This document shows positions 48,114 through 58,399 of a stretch of 59,400 bases of DNA, piece by piece. Origin of the DNA: Parendozoicomonas verongulae (lineage in GTDB: Bacteria > Pseudomonadota > Gammaproteobacteria > Pseudomonadales > Endozoicomonadaceae); assembly GCF_009711465.1 (NCBI RefSeq), contig NZ_SMME01000869.1, forward strand, positions 21,881 through 81,280, read 5' to 3'. The notes under the pieces were generated by a model that did not search any database, was not told where the DNA came from, and was given only the letters and a program-made list of their open reading frames with translations. The translations under genes were made by a program, and so were the position numbers. Every line of letters starts with the position of its first letter. The first letter of the stretch is position 1.

Positions 48114-48385
48114 ACTACTGATCTCTGGTTACCAAAGATGAAATTATGAATACTCTAATGACATGACATTAGACGATCAGGAGAGTAAATAGATAAAAGT
48201 AGCAAAGAGAACTGAACACGAGAAGGCAAACCTCGAGCCTCTTGAATCAATAGCCCCTGGTACACGCAAAATAGCAAGCAAATGTGACTGCATAGTTAAC
48301 TGTAGTGAAGAATCTGGAGATACTGGTGGTCAAACATCAAACAGGCTCCAGTGAGCAGGTTACAACCAGAAGGAGGCTATTGTTC

Positions 48386-49915
48386 ATGCAGGAAACTGGC
48401 ATCTCAGAACGTCTCTCCCAGCCCGGAGGGAATAAGTCGTTAAGTCAATCCTCGCTTTTACGGGCAGGAGGTAATCAATCTAACTCCGCAGGGAGGGGAC
48501 TCACCGCCTTGCCGGATTCGGTGTTTCACTACCATATTTTACCCCGGCTACCTCCTGAGGACTGGAAGAGCTGTAGCCTGGTCAACCGGAGAATGAATCA
48601 GATAACCCTCTCCTATATATTAAGTCCCCCCCCAATCAGACGCTATCTGCTTCCGCACGTTAATAGCCCTGGGGTAAATGTTGATAACGAATTTTCCTTG
48701 AGCAGGTTTACCTCGGTCATCACCCCCTGGCTGGACAGATGCGATGCGTCTTTAAAAAAAGCACTGAACTACTGTACCAATTGTGAGGACTTTCCCTTAC
48801 TGCTATGCGGTGCTGTAGGTATACAACTACGCGAAGCGGCTTCTGTGCAGTTGAAGGGGTGCGAAAACTTTGTACAGCATGGAAAGCTACTGACTTGCGT
48901 GGCACCAGGTCGCTACGAATTGATTGAATACCCTCCTGCACTGTTGTCGACATCTGAGTGGCATAAGACAAATTGTTGTCAAGGTTCAGAGGAGAACGAT
49001 ACTACAGATTTCTGCACGACCTTGGATCAGAAGCGCTTTGCCAGGCTGTGTCAGGAGAAGGTGTTAATTCACGAGTTGGGGCAAGATAGTTTATTTCATA
49101 AAGTTGCTCAGTGTGATGCACAGTTGCCTGTCATGTTTGCCCAGTGGAGCTCTTGCGGTCAGCTCCTTTTGACCTTAACAAAGAAAAAAGCAAGCCTGTG
49201 GTCCATGAAAAGTGCTGATGTCTGGGAAGAGGAAATTCACACAGCTATTTCTTCACGCCTGCTTGAAGCTAGATTCAGTCCCGATTCATGCACTGTCGTT
49301 TGCCTGATGGAGCATCAAAGGATGAAGCGTGGGGATAGTAACTGGTCAGCTTTCAGCTGGTGTCGGAAAAACGGTCTCTGGATCCAGGACTTACCATGGA
49401 AATTACCGGAAGAGCAGAATGAGCGTCTTTTGGTAGGCTCCGTTTTTAGCAAAAACAGCACTAAATTGGCACTAAGGTTTGAGTACCATGTGCAAGTATG
49501 GTGCCGCTCTAAAAAAAACGTGTGGGAGCCAGAAAGTGTGTTGTCGATGAACTGGGCAGAGAGTAGCCCGTACACTGTGAGTAAACACACCGAATCAGTT
49601 GCATTCAATATTCACGGCCAGGTGGCTGTGGCGTGGACCCTGAAACCTCCTTCTGAACTCGAGAATAGTAAAACCTCCTGGCACACGGGTATTGTCGTAT
49701 GGAATGCCTCCAGAAATCCTTACAAAAAGCAGGTACAGATTACAACGAAACGGGAGGAGTGCGAGGTTAATCCATCTTCGTATAACACCTTGAGCCTGTT
49801 TTTCAGCCCCGATGGGCGTTTTTTGATAGGGAGTGATAACTGCAAGCGCACGAATGTATGGTGTCAGGTACCTGAGTTTACTCCCCCAGATGTGCCCGAG
49901 CCTGAGAACAGCTGA
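48386..49915 (+). CDS. F-box protein with WD40-like repeats; candidate host-directed effector
   Basis: 509 residues. Residues 1-38 are Ser/Gly/Gln-rich and unstructured, like many T3SS signals. Residues 39-79 match a eukaryotic F-box (LPDSVFHYHILPRLPPEDWK followed by SCSLVNRRMNQI), the Skp1-binding module of SCF ubiquitin ligases. From about 245 to 505, WD40-like blades recur (FSPDSCTVVCL, FSPDGRFLIGSDN, several ending in W). F-box plus WD40 is the layout of SCF substrate receptors such as Fbw7. An open GTG start exists at 48305, but the ATG at 48386 has AAGGAGG nine bases upstream. It overlaps the next gene (TGATG). The F-box is clear; the propeller is weaker, since blades are degenerate. 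Confidence 0.78.
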   Translation: MQETGISERLSQPGGNKSLSQSSLLRAGGNQSNSAGRGLTALPDSVFHYHILPRLPPEDWKSCSLVNRRMNQITLSYILSPPPIRRYLLPHVNSPGVNVDNEFSLSRFTSVITPWLDRCDASLKKALNYCTNCEDFPLLLCGAVGIQLREAASVQLKGCENFVQHGKLLTCVAPGRYELIEYPPALLSTSEWHKTNCCQGSEENDTTDFCTTLDQKRFARLCQEKVLIHELGQDSLFHKVAQCDAQLPVMFAQWSSCGQLLLTLTKKKASLWSMKSADVWEEEIHTAISSRLLEARFSPDSCTVVCLMEHQRMKRGDSNWSAFSWCRKNGLWIQDLPWKLPEEQNERLLVGSVFSKNSTKLALRFEYHVQVWCRSKKNVWEPESVLSMNWAESSPYTVSKHTESVAFNIHGQVAVAWTLKPPSELENSKTSWHTGIVVWNASRNPYKKQVQITTKREECEVNPSSYNTLSLFFSPDGRFLIGSDNCKRTNVWCQVPEFTPPDVPEPENS

Positions 49916-52900
49916 TGAATTCTGCTTTAGGTTTTAAGTACCCTGTTAGTACTTTTGCCACTGTCCGCCCTGGCGAGCCCTCTCCCGAAAAGGGACAAAG
50001 TACTGCTGCACCGGCTGCCCTGAGGGCTGCAGCCCTCCATGCTCCTGCGGGCTACCAACAGAAGCGGCTGGATGAGTACGTCATCAGTTTTCCTCTCTCA
50101 CCAATGGGGGTACTGCGCTTCACTCACCCCAGACTACAAGCTGTTTGCCCCCAGCCTGCCCCACCTGAATCCTCTGTTTTGTCGTTGCCGCAGCTGGTGA
50201 GTGCGGGTGTTGCCGAGTCCTGTACCCTGTTTCGCTTTATGGCTGATCCTGACCCTGACATTGAGCAGTTCATGGTGGCCCACAAGCGGTTGAGAGATAT
50301 AACCAACGCGCTGAAGGTGTGCGCATCAGCCAATCCGGAGCAGCCTTGCCACCCTACCACGTGGAATTGTTTGCTGTATCAGATGCTTTTTTCCAGCGCT
50401 GATGCCGTCAGTCAGCGCTGTGTAGATCGGCTACATATACCTGGCCACCTGTCAATGGCTGCAAAACGTTTTGCCAGCTCCGAAACCTGTGAACCCACAG
50501 AGTCTGATAAACGTGTCAGTGATGATAAAGTGGGATGGACTGAACTGGTGACAGATGTTACGTGTGCCATCAACAGTGATGAATATTTGCGTTTCTCCCA
50601 ACAGAAGTTTTTACCCGTGTCACTGGCAAAACAGGCTGAGTCTCTGCTTGAGCTTTTTACCTGTACACGTGGTGACCCGGATGGAGAAGATCAAGGGACA
50701 TCCAAGCCTGCTACCCCACCGAAGCGTATTGTCCGGGGGTTTGGCAGCGATGCATTGTGCACACTGTTATTAGATGTTGTACAAAACCTGGACCTGCTGG
50801 ATAAAGAAGTCTGTGGAAGGGCCATATTCAAAACCAGCTGGGCCATGACCAGCCGCTGGCTGCGTCACAAACTGAGCCTCTGGTATCTGGCTCTTGACCC
50901 TTCCGATGATCGCAACCGGTTCATGAAATCTCTGGCCATCAGTGACCCAGAAGTCGCACTGGCACTGCCCGATACCCCCCACAATGCCGTGCGCATCCAT
51001 ATGAGTTCCAGTGATAAAGAGGCCCTGTTCTGGCTATGGCATAAACAGCCCCGAGGTGGTGTGTGTCATGTGTTTATGCGGCCTCTGCCAGAACACTGGC
51101 TGGCCGCAACTACAGAAAATATACCGGGCCTCCTTTTTACCGAGTATCTGTACTTTCTGCAGGGAAACCAGGAAGGCTCCAGAACACCTCCTTTTTCTTT
51201 CAAAGACTGCAGAAGTAAGGAGTTCTCTTCTGTCTGGTATTTTCACAATCACTCCCAGCAACAAGCTGTTCTGGATGCTTTGGAAGGCAGTTTTCAAACA
51301 TGGTGCCAACAGGAGGCTTTTGCCCGCTGGCACCAGAGATTTGATGGGAGTAAGACACCCTGGCAACAGAGTTTTCTGGTAGAGCCATGGCTTATACAAC
51401 CCTTGGGCACAGTGCTTGAGCCTGTTATATCTTTCGTGCAAGATCAACTTGCTATTGCAGAGGGCAAATGCAGTGAAGTCGTGGTGAGTGGTGACTGCAG
51501 CAGCACCCTGATTCCCTGGGAGGCACTGCCGCTGATCGGTGTAGGAGAACAGCTGGTCACAGGCCCCAGGCTGATGGATATCTGCTCTGTACGTATCGCT
51601 CCCGTCCCTGAGCAAATCGCAGCACCACCCCGCGTGATCAGTTCACAGGATGCCCTGCCCCGTCTGTTCTTTCCATTCGCTACAGTCAAGGAGGAATATT
51701 CCGGCGTTGCCAATGAGATGCGGTTTGAGTACGACTGGATGCAGGAAGAACTGCTGGTTCCGCACCGGCTGTCGGAACGCCAAGAGGCTCCACCAGCTAT
51801 TCGCCAGACGCTGTTGCAGTCCCTTAGCTTACCGGGCACCTTCCATATGGCCGGCAAAGGGGGGGTTGATGAACAGACTTTGTGGTGCGATATACTGCCC
51901 ACAAAGCATCAAAAGCGAGCTGGTGGGGATGGACTGGGGCTTGACTGGGTTCCCCTTGACCTGATCCAGCATATAGGTGCCGATCTGGTGTTGCTGAACA
52001 TTTGTAGCACGGGTGTTTTTTCCTGTCATCCACAACATGCCTGTGAACATCTTTTGCGCCATGGGGCAACAGCTGTGATCGCAGCTCTGAATAGCGCAGT
52101 AGATGCGGCCGAGCTGTTTAAAGTACTTTACCATCAACTGTTGAGCCGCCCTCAAGTGGATCTGCAAGAGGCTTTCCATAAAGCGCAGAAGGTATATAAG
52201 CTGGATCTTCAGCACGAGTTATTAGCAAAAAACTATGCCAGTAGAGGCAGTAGAATTTATCGCTGTATTGGTGGTCCCTTGCAGATAGTGCAGCGGGGGT
52301 TGTGCACGAAACAGGATCTGTTGAGCTGTTCCTATAGGGCTGTTATCGACAAACTGGCACTTCAGGTTCCTGGTCGTACGGACCGAGTGCTGTCCACCAG
52401 AACGCTACCTACGCGAACCAGCGCTCTCCAGTTTCTGTGTGATGCGGACCCCTCTGTCACCTGTAGCGTGTGGCTACCGATCACAGGGACTAGCGGAGAT
52501 GAAGACATTCACAAACTGATAAATAAGCAGCTTCAGTTACTCCCGAAACCTGAAGGTGGGGGTGAACAGACGGTTGTGTATGTGCAGAACTTCGTGCCAG
52601 CAAAACCTGTCGGTCTTGAAGAGGTACATAATTTTCACCCATGGCTGGAAAAGGCACAGTGGTATATCGAGGAACTCGACAGATCAAAACATGTGAGCCC
52701 ACACATTAGCAAGGAAGCCATAAGCAGAGAAAATATGGACTTTCGATTGACAACTCTGCCGGCATCACTGCTGGATTTGGGCTTTCTTCCAGTCCTCAGC
52801 ACGGCTGAACTGATGCGCAATCTGTTATCTCTGCCTTGTAAACTGGATATATCTATCTGGCGTTTACTACTGCCCCGTTTGCAGCGCCTGCCTGGCGTTC

Positions 52901-53550
52901 GGGAGCGCAGGCAGGCGCTGGAGGAGCTGACACAGAAGCTGCGGGCTCTGGGAGAACCACCGCCATTTGTCCCCCACTTACAAGTCTTTATGGAATGGAT
53001 TGCTCAGCCCATGACCCGGGCTGAGCGAGCCTTGCTTCAGACTCTTTATTTTCTGTCTATACCGGTTGATGAAAAGTTCTGTCAGATGTTGCTAGAACAC
53101 CCGGTATTCCGCTCTCTTAATGGAAAGTCTGAACCACAGACAGCCACTTGTACGGACTCACCCTACTGGCGTCGTCTGCTGGACGCCAGACGGGCTGGTG
53201 TACACCGTTATCTGGTTGATGACCAAATCACTGATGAGCAAGAGGCTGAGATGGCCAGAGCATGGCAGGGGGGGATGGACAGAACACTGGTCTTCATACC
53301 TGTAAGGCTGGAGGATATGCTGTATTGTCAGATTGATGAGCTGTTCTCCCTGGATATTCTTACGGCCCTGAAAGAAACGTGGGCAAAATATATTAATGGA
53401 GTAATAAGTGACGAGTTCAAATTCCTCATGGCAGCGGCACTTGGGGAGAGGATACAAGACCGGTTGCGGTTCTTGCCTCATCTCCAACGTCACTACCCCA
53501 GAGAATCCTGGCACGAGAAGGTTTATCTTCGGATACGGGGGGATATTTAG
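49915..53550 (+). CDS. Large protein with a CHAT caspase-like protease domain
   Basis: 1211 residues. The CHAT domain spans about residues 485-780. The segment CSEVVVSGDCSSTLIPWEAL is its typical entry, the catalytic His is His644 in GTFHMAGKGG, and the catalytic Cys is Cys697 in LLNICSTGVF, followed by LLRHGATAVIAALNSAVDAA and a helical end. CHAT proteases are relatives of caspases and separase found in bacterial defence and death systems. Residues 1-480 and 780-1211 match nothing I recognise; no TPRs, membrane helices or signal peptide are seen. Residues 1-50 are Pro/Ala-rich and flexible. Start and stop are shared with the F-box gene, so the two are made together. Protease activity is inferred, and substrates are unknown. 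Confidence 0.78.
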   Translation: MNSALGFKYPVSTFATVRPGEPSPEKGQSTAAPAALRAAALHAPAGYQQKRLDEYVISFPLSPMGVLRFTHPRLQAVCPQPAPPESSVLSLPQLVSAGVAESCTLFRFMADPDPDIEQFMVAHKRLRDITNALKVCASANPEQPCHPTTWNCLLYQMLFSSADAVSQRCVDRLHIPGHLSMAAKRFASSETCEPTESDKRVSDDKVGWTELVTDVTCAINSDEYLRFSQQKFLPVSLAKQAESLLELFTCTRGDPDGEDQGTSKPATPPKRIVRGFGSDALCTLLLDVVQNLDLLDKEVCGRAIFKTSWAMTSRWLRHKLSLWYLALDPSDDRNRFMKSLAISDPEVALALPDTPHNAVRIHMSSSDKEALFWLWHKQPRGGVCHVFMRPLPEHWLAATTENIPGLLFTEYLYFLQGNQEGSRTPPFSFKDCRSKEFSSVWYFHNHSQQQAVLDALEGSFQTWCQQEAFARWHQRFDGSKTPWQQSFLVEPWLIQPLGTVLEPVISFVQDQLAIAEGKCSEVVVSGDCSSTLIPWEALPLIGVGEQLVTGPRLMDICSVRIAPVPEQIAAPPRVISSQDALPRLFFPFATVKEEYSGVANEMRFEYDWMQEELLVPHRLSERQEAPPAIRQTLLQSLSLPGTFHMAGKGGVDEQTLWCDILPTKHQKRAGGDGLGLDWVPLDLIQHIGADLVLLNICSTGVFSCHPQHACEHLLRHGATAVIAALNSAVDAAELFKVLYHQLLSRPQVDLQEAFHKAQKVYKLDLQHELLAKNYASRGSRIYRCIGGPLQIVQRGLCTKQDLLSCSYRAVIDKLALQVPGRTDRVLSTRTLPTRTSALQFLCDADPSVTCSVWLPITGTSGDEDIHKLINKQLQLLPKPEGGGEQTVVYVQNFVPAKPVGLEEVHNFHPWLEKAQWYIEELDRSKHVSPHISKEAISRENMDFRLTTLPASLLDLGFLPVLSTAELMRNLLSLPCKLDISIWRLLLPRLQRLPGVRERRQALEELTQKLRALGEPPPFVPHLQVFMEWIAQPMTRAERALLQTLYFLSIPVDEKFCQMLLEHPVFRSLNGKSEPQTATCTDSPYWRRLLDARRAGVHRYLVDDQITDEQEAEMARAWQGGMDRTLVFIPVRLEDMLYCQIDELFSLDILTALKETWAKYINGVISDEFKFLMAAALGERIQDRLRFLPHLQRHYPRESWHEKVYLRIRGDI

Positions 53551-53577
53551 TTATAACTGCCCACCCGGTATGCCAAA

Positions 53578-53599
53578 CGCCAATGCAGCTGCACTGGCG
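53578..53599. repeat. 22-base imperfect palindrome between the CHAT gene and guaA
   Basis: CGCCA and TGGCG flank TGCAGCTGCA, giving a near-perfect hairpin with one mismatch pair. No T tract follows, so it is a weak terminator candidate for the two converging genes. Confidence 0.35.
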
Positions 53600-53612
53600 A
53601 TGGATCATTGAA

Positions 53613-55190
53613 TTATTCCCACTCAATCGTAGCAGGGGGCTTGCTGGAAATATCGTAAGTCACCCGGGATACCTGACTGAGCTCATTGATAATCCGGCCA
53701 GACACCTTTTCCAGAAACTCATAAGGCAAGTGGGCCCAGCGCGCGGTCATAAAGTCGATAGTCTCTACGGCACGCAGTGCAATCACATACTCGTAACGGC
53801 GACCATCACCCACAACACCTACAGATTTTACGGGCAGGAACACAGCAAATGCCTGACTGGTTTTGTGGTACAGATCAGCCTTATGCAGTTCTTCAATGAA
53901 AATGGCATCAGCTTCGCGGAGGATGTCTGCGTACTCCATACGCACTTCGCCCAGAATTCGTACACCTAAACCTGGGCCTGGGAACGGATGGCGGTACACC
54001 ATGTCGTAGGGCAGGCCCAGCTCCAGGCCAATCTTGCGCACTTCATCCTTAAACAGCTCACGGAGAGGCTCAACCAACTCCATAGCCATATCGTCTGGCA
54101 AGCCACCCACATTATGATGAGACTTGATGACGTGTGCCTTTCCGGTTTTGCTGGCGGCAGACTCAATCACATCCGGGTAAATAGTCCCCTGAGCGAGGAA
54201 GCTCACACCGTCCAGACGGCCTGATTCTTCATCAAACACTTCGATAAAGGTATTGCCGATAATCTTGCGCTTCTGTTCCGGATCATTCTCACCTTCGAGG
54301 CGGGACAGAAACTTCTCCTGAGCATCAGCACGAATCACCTTGACGCCCATGTTCTCAGCAAACATAGCCATCACCTGATCGCCTTCGTTCTTACGCAGCA
54401 AGCCGTTATCCACAAAGACACACACCAGCTGATCGCCAATGGCTTTGTGCAAAAGTGCCGCCACAACGCTGGAATCCACACCGCCAGACAGGCCCAGCAG
54501 CACAGTCTGATCACCAACCTGCTCACGCACACGGGCAATGGCATCGTCGATAATGCCTGCTGGTGTCCACAGCTTTTCACAGCCTGCAATTTCGCAGATG
54601 AAATGCTCCAGAATACGGCCGCCCTGCTTGGTGTGGGTCACTTCCGGGTGGAACTGTACACCGTAGAAGTGGCGGGATTCATCAGCCATACCTGCGAACG
54701 GGCAGCTGTCGGTCCAGGCCATGCGCATGAAACCTTCTGGGAGAGTAGTCACCTTGTCGCCGTGGCTCATCCACACATCGAGGCTGGCTTGACCACCTTC
54801 GCAGACATGATCCTGAATATCGTGAAGCAGGCCGGACGCTTTGCCTACATTTACGCTTGCGTAGCCGAACTCGCGCAGATCTGAAGTAGACACAGAGCCG
54901 CCCAACTGTTCGGCCATGGTTTGCATGCCGTAGCAAATACCCAGCACGGGAATGCCCATTTCAAATACAATACCGGGCGCGCGAGGGGTGTCATCACCGG
55001 TGACAGATTCAGGGCCACCGGAAAGAATAATGGCTTTCGGTGCAAACTCACGGATGTCACTTTCATCCATGTCAAAGGCACGGATTTCACAATAAATCCC
55101 GATCTCCCGCACACGACGCGCAATCAACTGCGTGTACTGGGAACCGAAATCAAGAATAAGAATACGCTGAGAATGAATATCCTGGCTCAT
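53613..55190 (-). CDS. guaA: GMP synthase (glutamine-hydrolysing)
   Basis: 525-residue enzyme that aminates XMP to GMP. The class I glutaminase domain has [13 protein letters not shown] with the nucleophile Cys and [11 protein letters not shown] with its His. The ATP pyrophosphatase loop [17 protein letters not shown] follows, and the dimerisation domain ends KPPATIEWE, as in the family. The length equals that of E. coli GuaA. It is downstream of guaB by 12 bases. Confidence 0.98.
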   Translation of the reverse strand: MSQDIHSQRILILDFGSQYTQLIARRVREIGIYCEIRAFDMDESDIREFAPKAIILSGGPESVTGDDTPRAPGIVFEMGIPVLGICYGMQTMAEQLGGSVSTSDLREFGYASVNVGKASGLLHDIQDHVCEGGQASLDVWMSHGDKVTTLPEGFMRMAWTDSCPFAGMADESRHFYGVQFHPEVTHTKQGGRILEHFICEIAGCEKLWTPAGIIDDAIARVREQVGDQTVLLGLSGGVDSSVVAALLHKAIGDQLVCVFVDNGLLRKNEGDQVMAMFAENMGVKVIRADAQEKFLSRLEGENDPEQKRKIIGNTFIEVFDEESGRLDGVSFLAQGTIYPDVIESAASKTGKAHVIKSHHNVGGLPDDMAMELVEPLRELFKDEVRKIGLELGLPYDMVYRHPFPGPGLGVRILGEVRMEYADILREADAIFIEELHKADLYHKTSQAFAVFLPVKSVGVVGDGRRYEYVIALRAVETIDFMTARWAHLPYEFLEKVSGRIINELSQVSRVTYDISSKPPATIEWE

Positions 55191-55202
55191 TGGGTGCTCT
55201 TC

Positions 55203-56672
55203 TTAACCGGCTCTGTAGTTAGGTGCTTCTTTGGTAATAGTGACATCATGAACATGGGATTCACGCATACCGGCATTTGTTACACGCACAAACTCCGGAC
55301 GGGTGCGCATGATGTCAATGCTCTCGGAGCCGGTATAACCCATAGAGGCGCGAAGGCCACCCATCATCTGGTGAACGATGGCCTTAATAGGGCCTTTGTA
55401 AGGTACGCGGCCTTCAATGCCTTCTGGAACCAGTTTATCAGCGCCGGCGTTTGCATCCTGAAAGTAACGGTCACTGGAACCGGAGCTTTGCGCCATGGCA
55501 CCGAGAGAACCCATACCACGGTAGCTCTTATAGCTGCGGCCCTGGTACAGAATGATTTCACCGGGTGCTTCGTCGGTACCCGCCAGCATGCTACCGATCA
55601 TCACAGTGTTGGCACCGGCCACAATAGCCTTGGCCAGATCACCGGAGTAGCGGATACCGCCATCGGCAATCACAGGAATGCCTGTGCCTTTCAGGGCTTC
55701 TGCAACATTGGAAACTGCGGAAATCTGGGGAACACCAATACCGGTTACGATACGGGTGGTGCAGATAGAGCCAGGGCCAATACCCACCTTCACGCCATCA
55801 ACGCCTGCTTCCGCCAGAGCTTTAGCTGCAGCAGCTGTAGCGATATTACCGCCAATCACCTGAACATTCGGATAGGTCTTCTTCACCCATGCCACACGTT
55901 CAATCACTCCACGGGAATGGCCATGTGCGGTATCAACGATAATCACGTCTACACCGGCATCAACCAGTGCCGCAACACGTTCAGGGGTTTCAGGGCCAGT
56001 ACCCACAGCGGCACCTACACGCAGGCTGCCACGTTCATCTTTACAGGCGTTCGGATAATCCTGTGATTTCTGGATATCCTTAACCGTCATCATGCCTTTC
56101 AGGTTGCCGTTGTTATCAACCACCAGCACCTTTTCAATGCGGTGTTTTTGTAACAGGCTTTGAACATCTTTCTGACTGGTACCTTCCAGAACGGTGACCA
56201 GACGATCAAACGGGGTCATCAATTCGGCAACGGTTTTATTAAGGTCGGCTTCAAAGCGCACATCACGGCTGGTAATAATGCCAACCAGATTGCCATTTTC
56301 TAAAACCGGCACACCGGAAATATTATATTGCTGACGCAAGCCCATGAGTTCACGCACAGTAGCACTGGAATCAATGGTGATTGGATCACGGACAATTCCG
56401 CTTTCATGCTTTTTCACTTTACGAACTTCAGCCGCCTGTTCTTCGGGGGTCATATTCTTGTGAATGATTCCGATACCGCCTTCCTGAGCCATAGCAATAG
56501 CCAGTCGGGCTTCTGTGACAGTATCCATGGCTGCAGACAACAGAGGGATGTTTAATTCAATTTCGCGGGTGAGGCGGGTTTTCAACGATACCGACTTGGG
56601 CAAAACTTCTGAGTAGCCGGGTACGAGAAGGACATCATCGAATGTGAGAGCTTCTTGAGCGATACGTAACAT
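55203..56672 (-). CDS. guaB: Inosine-5'-monophosphate dehydrogenase
   Basis: 489-residue enzyme that oxidises IMP to XMP, the committed step to guanine nucleotides. The barrel begins [19 protein letters not shown]. Two CBS domains are inserted (about residues 93-205). The catalytic loop [15 protein letters not shown] and the flap GRVPYKGPI are intact. First gene of the guaBA operon. Confidence 0.98.
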   Translation of the reverse strand: MLRIAQEALTFDDVLLVPGYSEVLPKSVSLKTRLTREIELNIPLLSAAMDTVTEARLAIAMAQEGGIGIIHKNMTPEEQAAEVRKVKKHESGIVRDPITIDSSATVRELMGLRQQYNISGVPVLENGNLVGIITSRDVRFEADLNKTVAELMTPFDRLVTVLEGTSQKDVQSLLQKHRIEKVLVVDNNGNLKGMMTVKDIQKSQDYPNACKDERGSLRVGAAVGTGPETPERVAALVDAGVDVIIVDTAHGHSRGVIERVAWVKKTYPNVQVIGGNIATAAAAKALAEAGVDGVKVGIGPGSICTTRIVTGIGVPQISAVSNVAEALKGTGIPVIADGGIRYSGDLAKAIVAGANTVMIGSMLAGTDEAPGEIILYQGRSYKSYRGMGSLGAMAQSSGSSDRYFQDANAGADKLVPEGIEGRVPYKGPIKAIVHQMMGGLRASMGYTGSESIDIMRTRPEFVRVTNAGMRESHVHDVTITKEAPNYRAG

Positions 56673-56813
56673 TGTGTTTGCCGTCCGGTTAGGGAAAAGC
56701 TGGGTATTAAAACCAGTGTTGTTTTACTTAATAGCTGTAGAACATACACCAGAACTGTTCAGATCGCGTCGGGGAAACACCAAAAGAACAGCTGAGCGAG
56801 GTAAATTCGTTCA

Positions 56814-56819
56814 ATTATA
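56814..56819 (-). promoter_or_regulatory. Candidate -10 box of the guaBA promoter
   Basis: A perfect TATAAT on the minus strand, about 140 bases upstream of guaB, in a 299-base gap that holds no gene and must also contain the xseA promoter on the other strand. The -35 region is not consensus. Confidence 0.4.
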
Positions 56820-56971
56820 CCGCCCCTAAATGTGTCCCACCATTCTTATATTTTTCATTTTTTTCAGGGATAATAGCCCGGTTTGCCAGTAAAAATGCTT
56901 TTAATACGACTTCGTCTGTTTGTGTTCCGGGGACCTCTTCAGAGTGGAAACCAGGCAGATTCGGGTATTTC

Positions 56972-58342
56972 ATGTCCAGTCATTTCGACCCATTTGGGTA
57001 CACACCACAAGCACCGGGAGAGCGTAAAGTCCTCTCGGTCAGCGACCTCAACCGTCAGGCCAAGCGACTGCTTGAGGTCTCCTTTCCGTCTATCTGGGTG
57101 GAAGGCGAACTCTCCAACGTAGCGCGCCCGCGCTCCGGCCATTGGTACTTTACCCTCAAGGATGCTGGCGCTCAGGTACGCTGCGCCATGTTCCGTGGCT
57201 CCAATATGCGGGTACGCTTCCAGCCCGCCGAAGGCCAGCAAGTGCTGATTCGTGCCAAAGTGAGCCTTTATGAAGGCCGTGGCGACTATCAGCTGATTGC
57301 AGAGCACATGGAAGAAGCCGGTACCGGCGCACTCCAGCGTGCGTTCGAGGAGCTGAAAAACCGACTCTCACGGGAAGGTCTGTTCGATGCCGGGCACAAA
57401 AAGCCTCTTCCCAGAATCCCCAGCCATGTAGCGGTGGTCACCTCTCCTACCGGAGCGGCTGTGCGGGATATTCTGACTGTGTTCCGCCGTCGTTATCCAG
57501 CACTGAAAATCACAGTTATCCCCGCCTTGGTACAGGGTGCTGAAGCTGCGCCCCAGATTGTCCACGCTTTAGAACTGGCAGAACAACTGCCCGGCGTTGA
57601 TGCCATTATCGCCGGCCGTGGTGGTGGTTCACTGGAGGATCTCTGGCCCTTTAACGAAGAATCCGTAGCCCGCGCTATTGCCCGGTGCTCCATCCCCGTA
57701 ATCAGTGCCGTGGGCCATGAGATTGATTTCACCATTGCTGACTTTGTCGCTGACCACCGTGCACCCACGCCATCAGCTGCGGCTGAGGTTCTCAGCCCAG
57801 ATCAGCAAGAACTGCAGAACACTTTGCTGGGCTACGAGCAGATGCTCACCCGCATCATGGCTCACAGGCTGCAGGGGCACCGACAGGCACTGACTCATCT
57901 GCGCAGCCGGTTGCGCCACCCAGGCGAGCGACTCAGAGAACAAAGCCAGCGGCTGGATGATCTTGATATCCGCCTGCGCAAAGCCATGGAGCTTGGCCTC
58001 CATAAAGCCCACTCATCCCTCGAAAATGCCAAAGAGCGACTGCATCAGCACACGCCTTTGAGCACACTGTCTCGTCTCAAAACCTTGCAGCAACAGCTTG
58101 AGCAGCGGCTCACTCTGGCAATGGATGCCAGCCTCGACCGCAAAAAAAGAGCACTGACTGCACGCATTGCTGAGCTGGATGCCTACAGCCCCCTGGCAAC
58201 GCTTCTGCGTGGCTATTCCATCCTGCAAACAGAGGGTGGAACTATTATTTCTGAGGCTTCACAGACTCAGGTCGGGGACAAACTTAACGCTCGATTAGGC
58301 AAAGGCAGCCTGCTCTGTACGGTTGATAACGTCTCGCAGTAA
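56972..58342 (+). CDS. xseA: Exodeoxyribonuclease VII large subunit
   Basis: 456-residue XseA. An N-terminal OB-fold (SDLNRQAKRLLEVSFPSIWV, then GHWYFTLKDAGAQVRCAMFR) is followed by the nuclease domain (VAVVTSPTGAAVRDIL, then DAIIAGRGGGSLEDLWPFNE) and a long helical C-terminal region. With XseB it degrades single-stranded DNA to oligonucleotides. It is divergent from guaB, a common arrangement in gammaproteobacteria. xseB is not in this window. Confidence 0.97.
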   Translation: MSSHFDPFGYTPQAPGERKVLSVSDLNRQAKRLLEVSFPSIWVEGELSNVARPRSGHWYFTLKDAGAQVRCAMFRGSNMRVRFQPAEGQQVLIRAKVSLYEGRGDYQLIAEHMEEAGTGALQRAFEELKNRLSREGLFDAGHKKPLPRIPSHVAVVTSPTGAAVRDILTVFRRRYPALKITVIPALVQGAEAAPQIVHALELAEQLPGVDAIIAGRGGGSLEDLWPFNEESVARAIARCSIPVISAVGHEIDFTIADFVADHRAPTPSAAAEVLSPDQQELQNTLLGYEQMLTRIMAHRLQGHRQALTHLRSRLRHPGERLREQSQRLDDLDIRLRKAMELGLHKAHSSLENAKERLHQHTPLSTLSRLKTLQQQLEQRLTLAMDASLDRKKRALTARIAELDAYSPLATLLRGYSILQTEGGTIISEASQTQVGDKLNARLGKGSLLCTVDNVSQ

Positions 58343-58399
58343 GCCTCTACTGGCACATCTGTACAATTCCACTAGTCTTGTCGCTTTTCTTATAAAGCG

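Noticed and set aside
54921..56066. 381-codon open frame on the plus strand
   Set aside because: Antisense to guaB and the 5' end of guaA; composition typical of a shadow frame.
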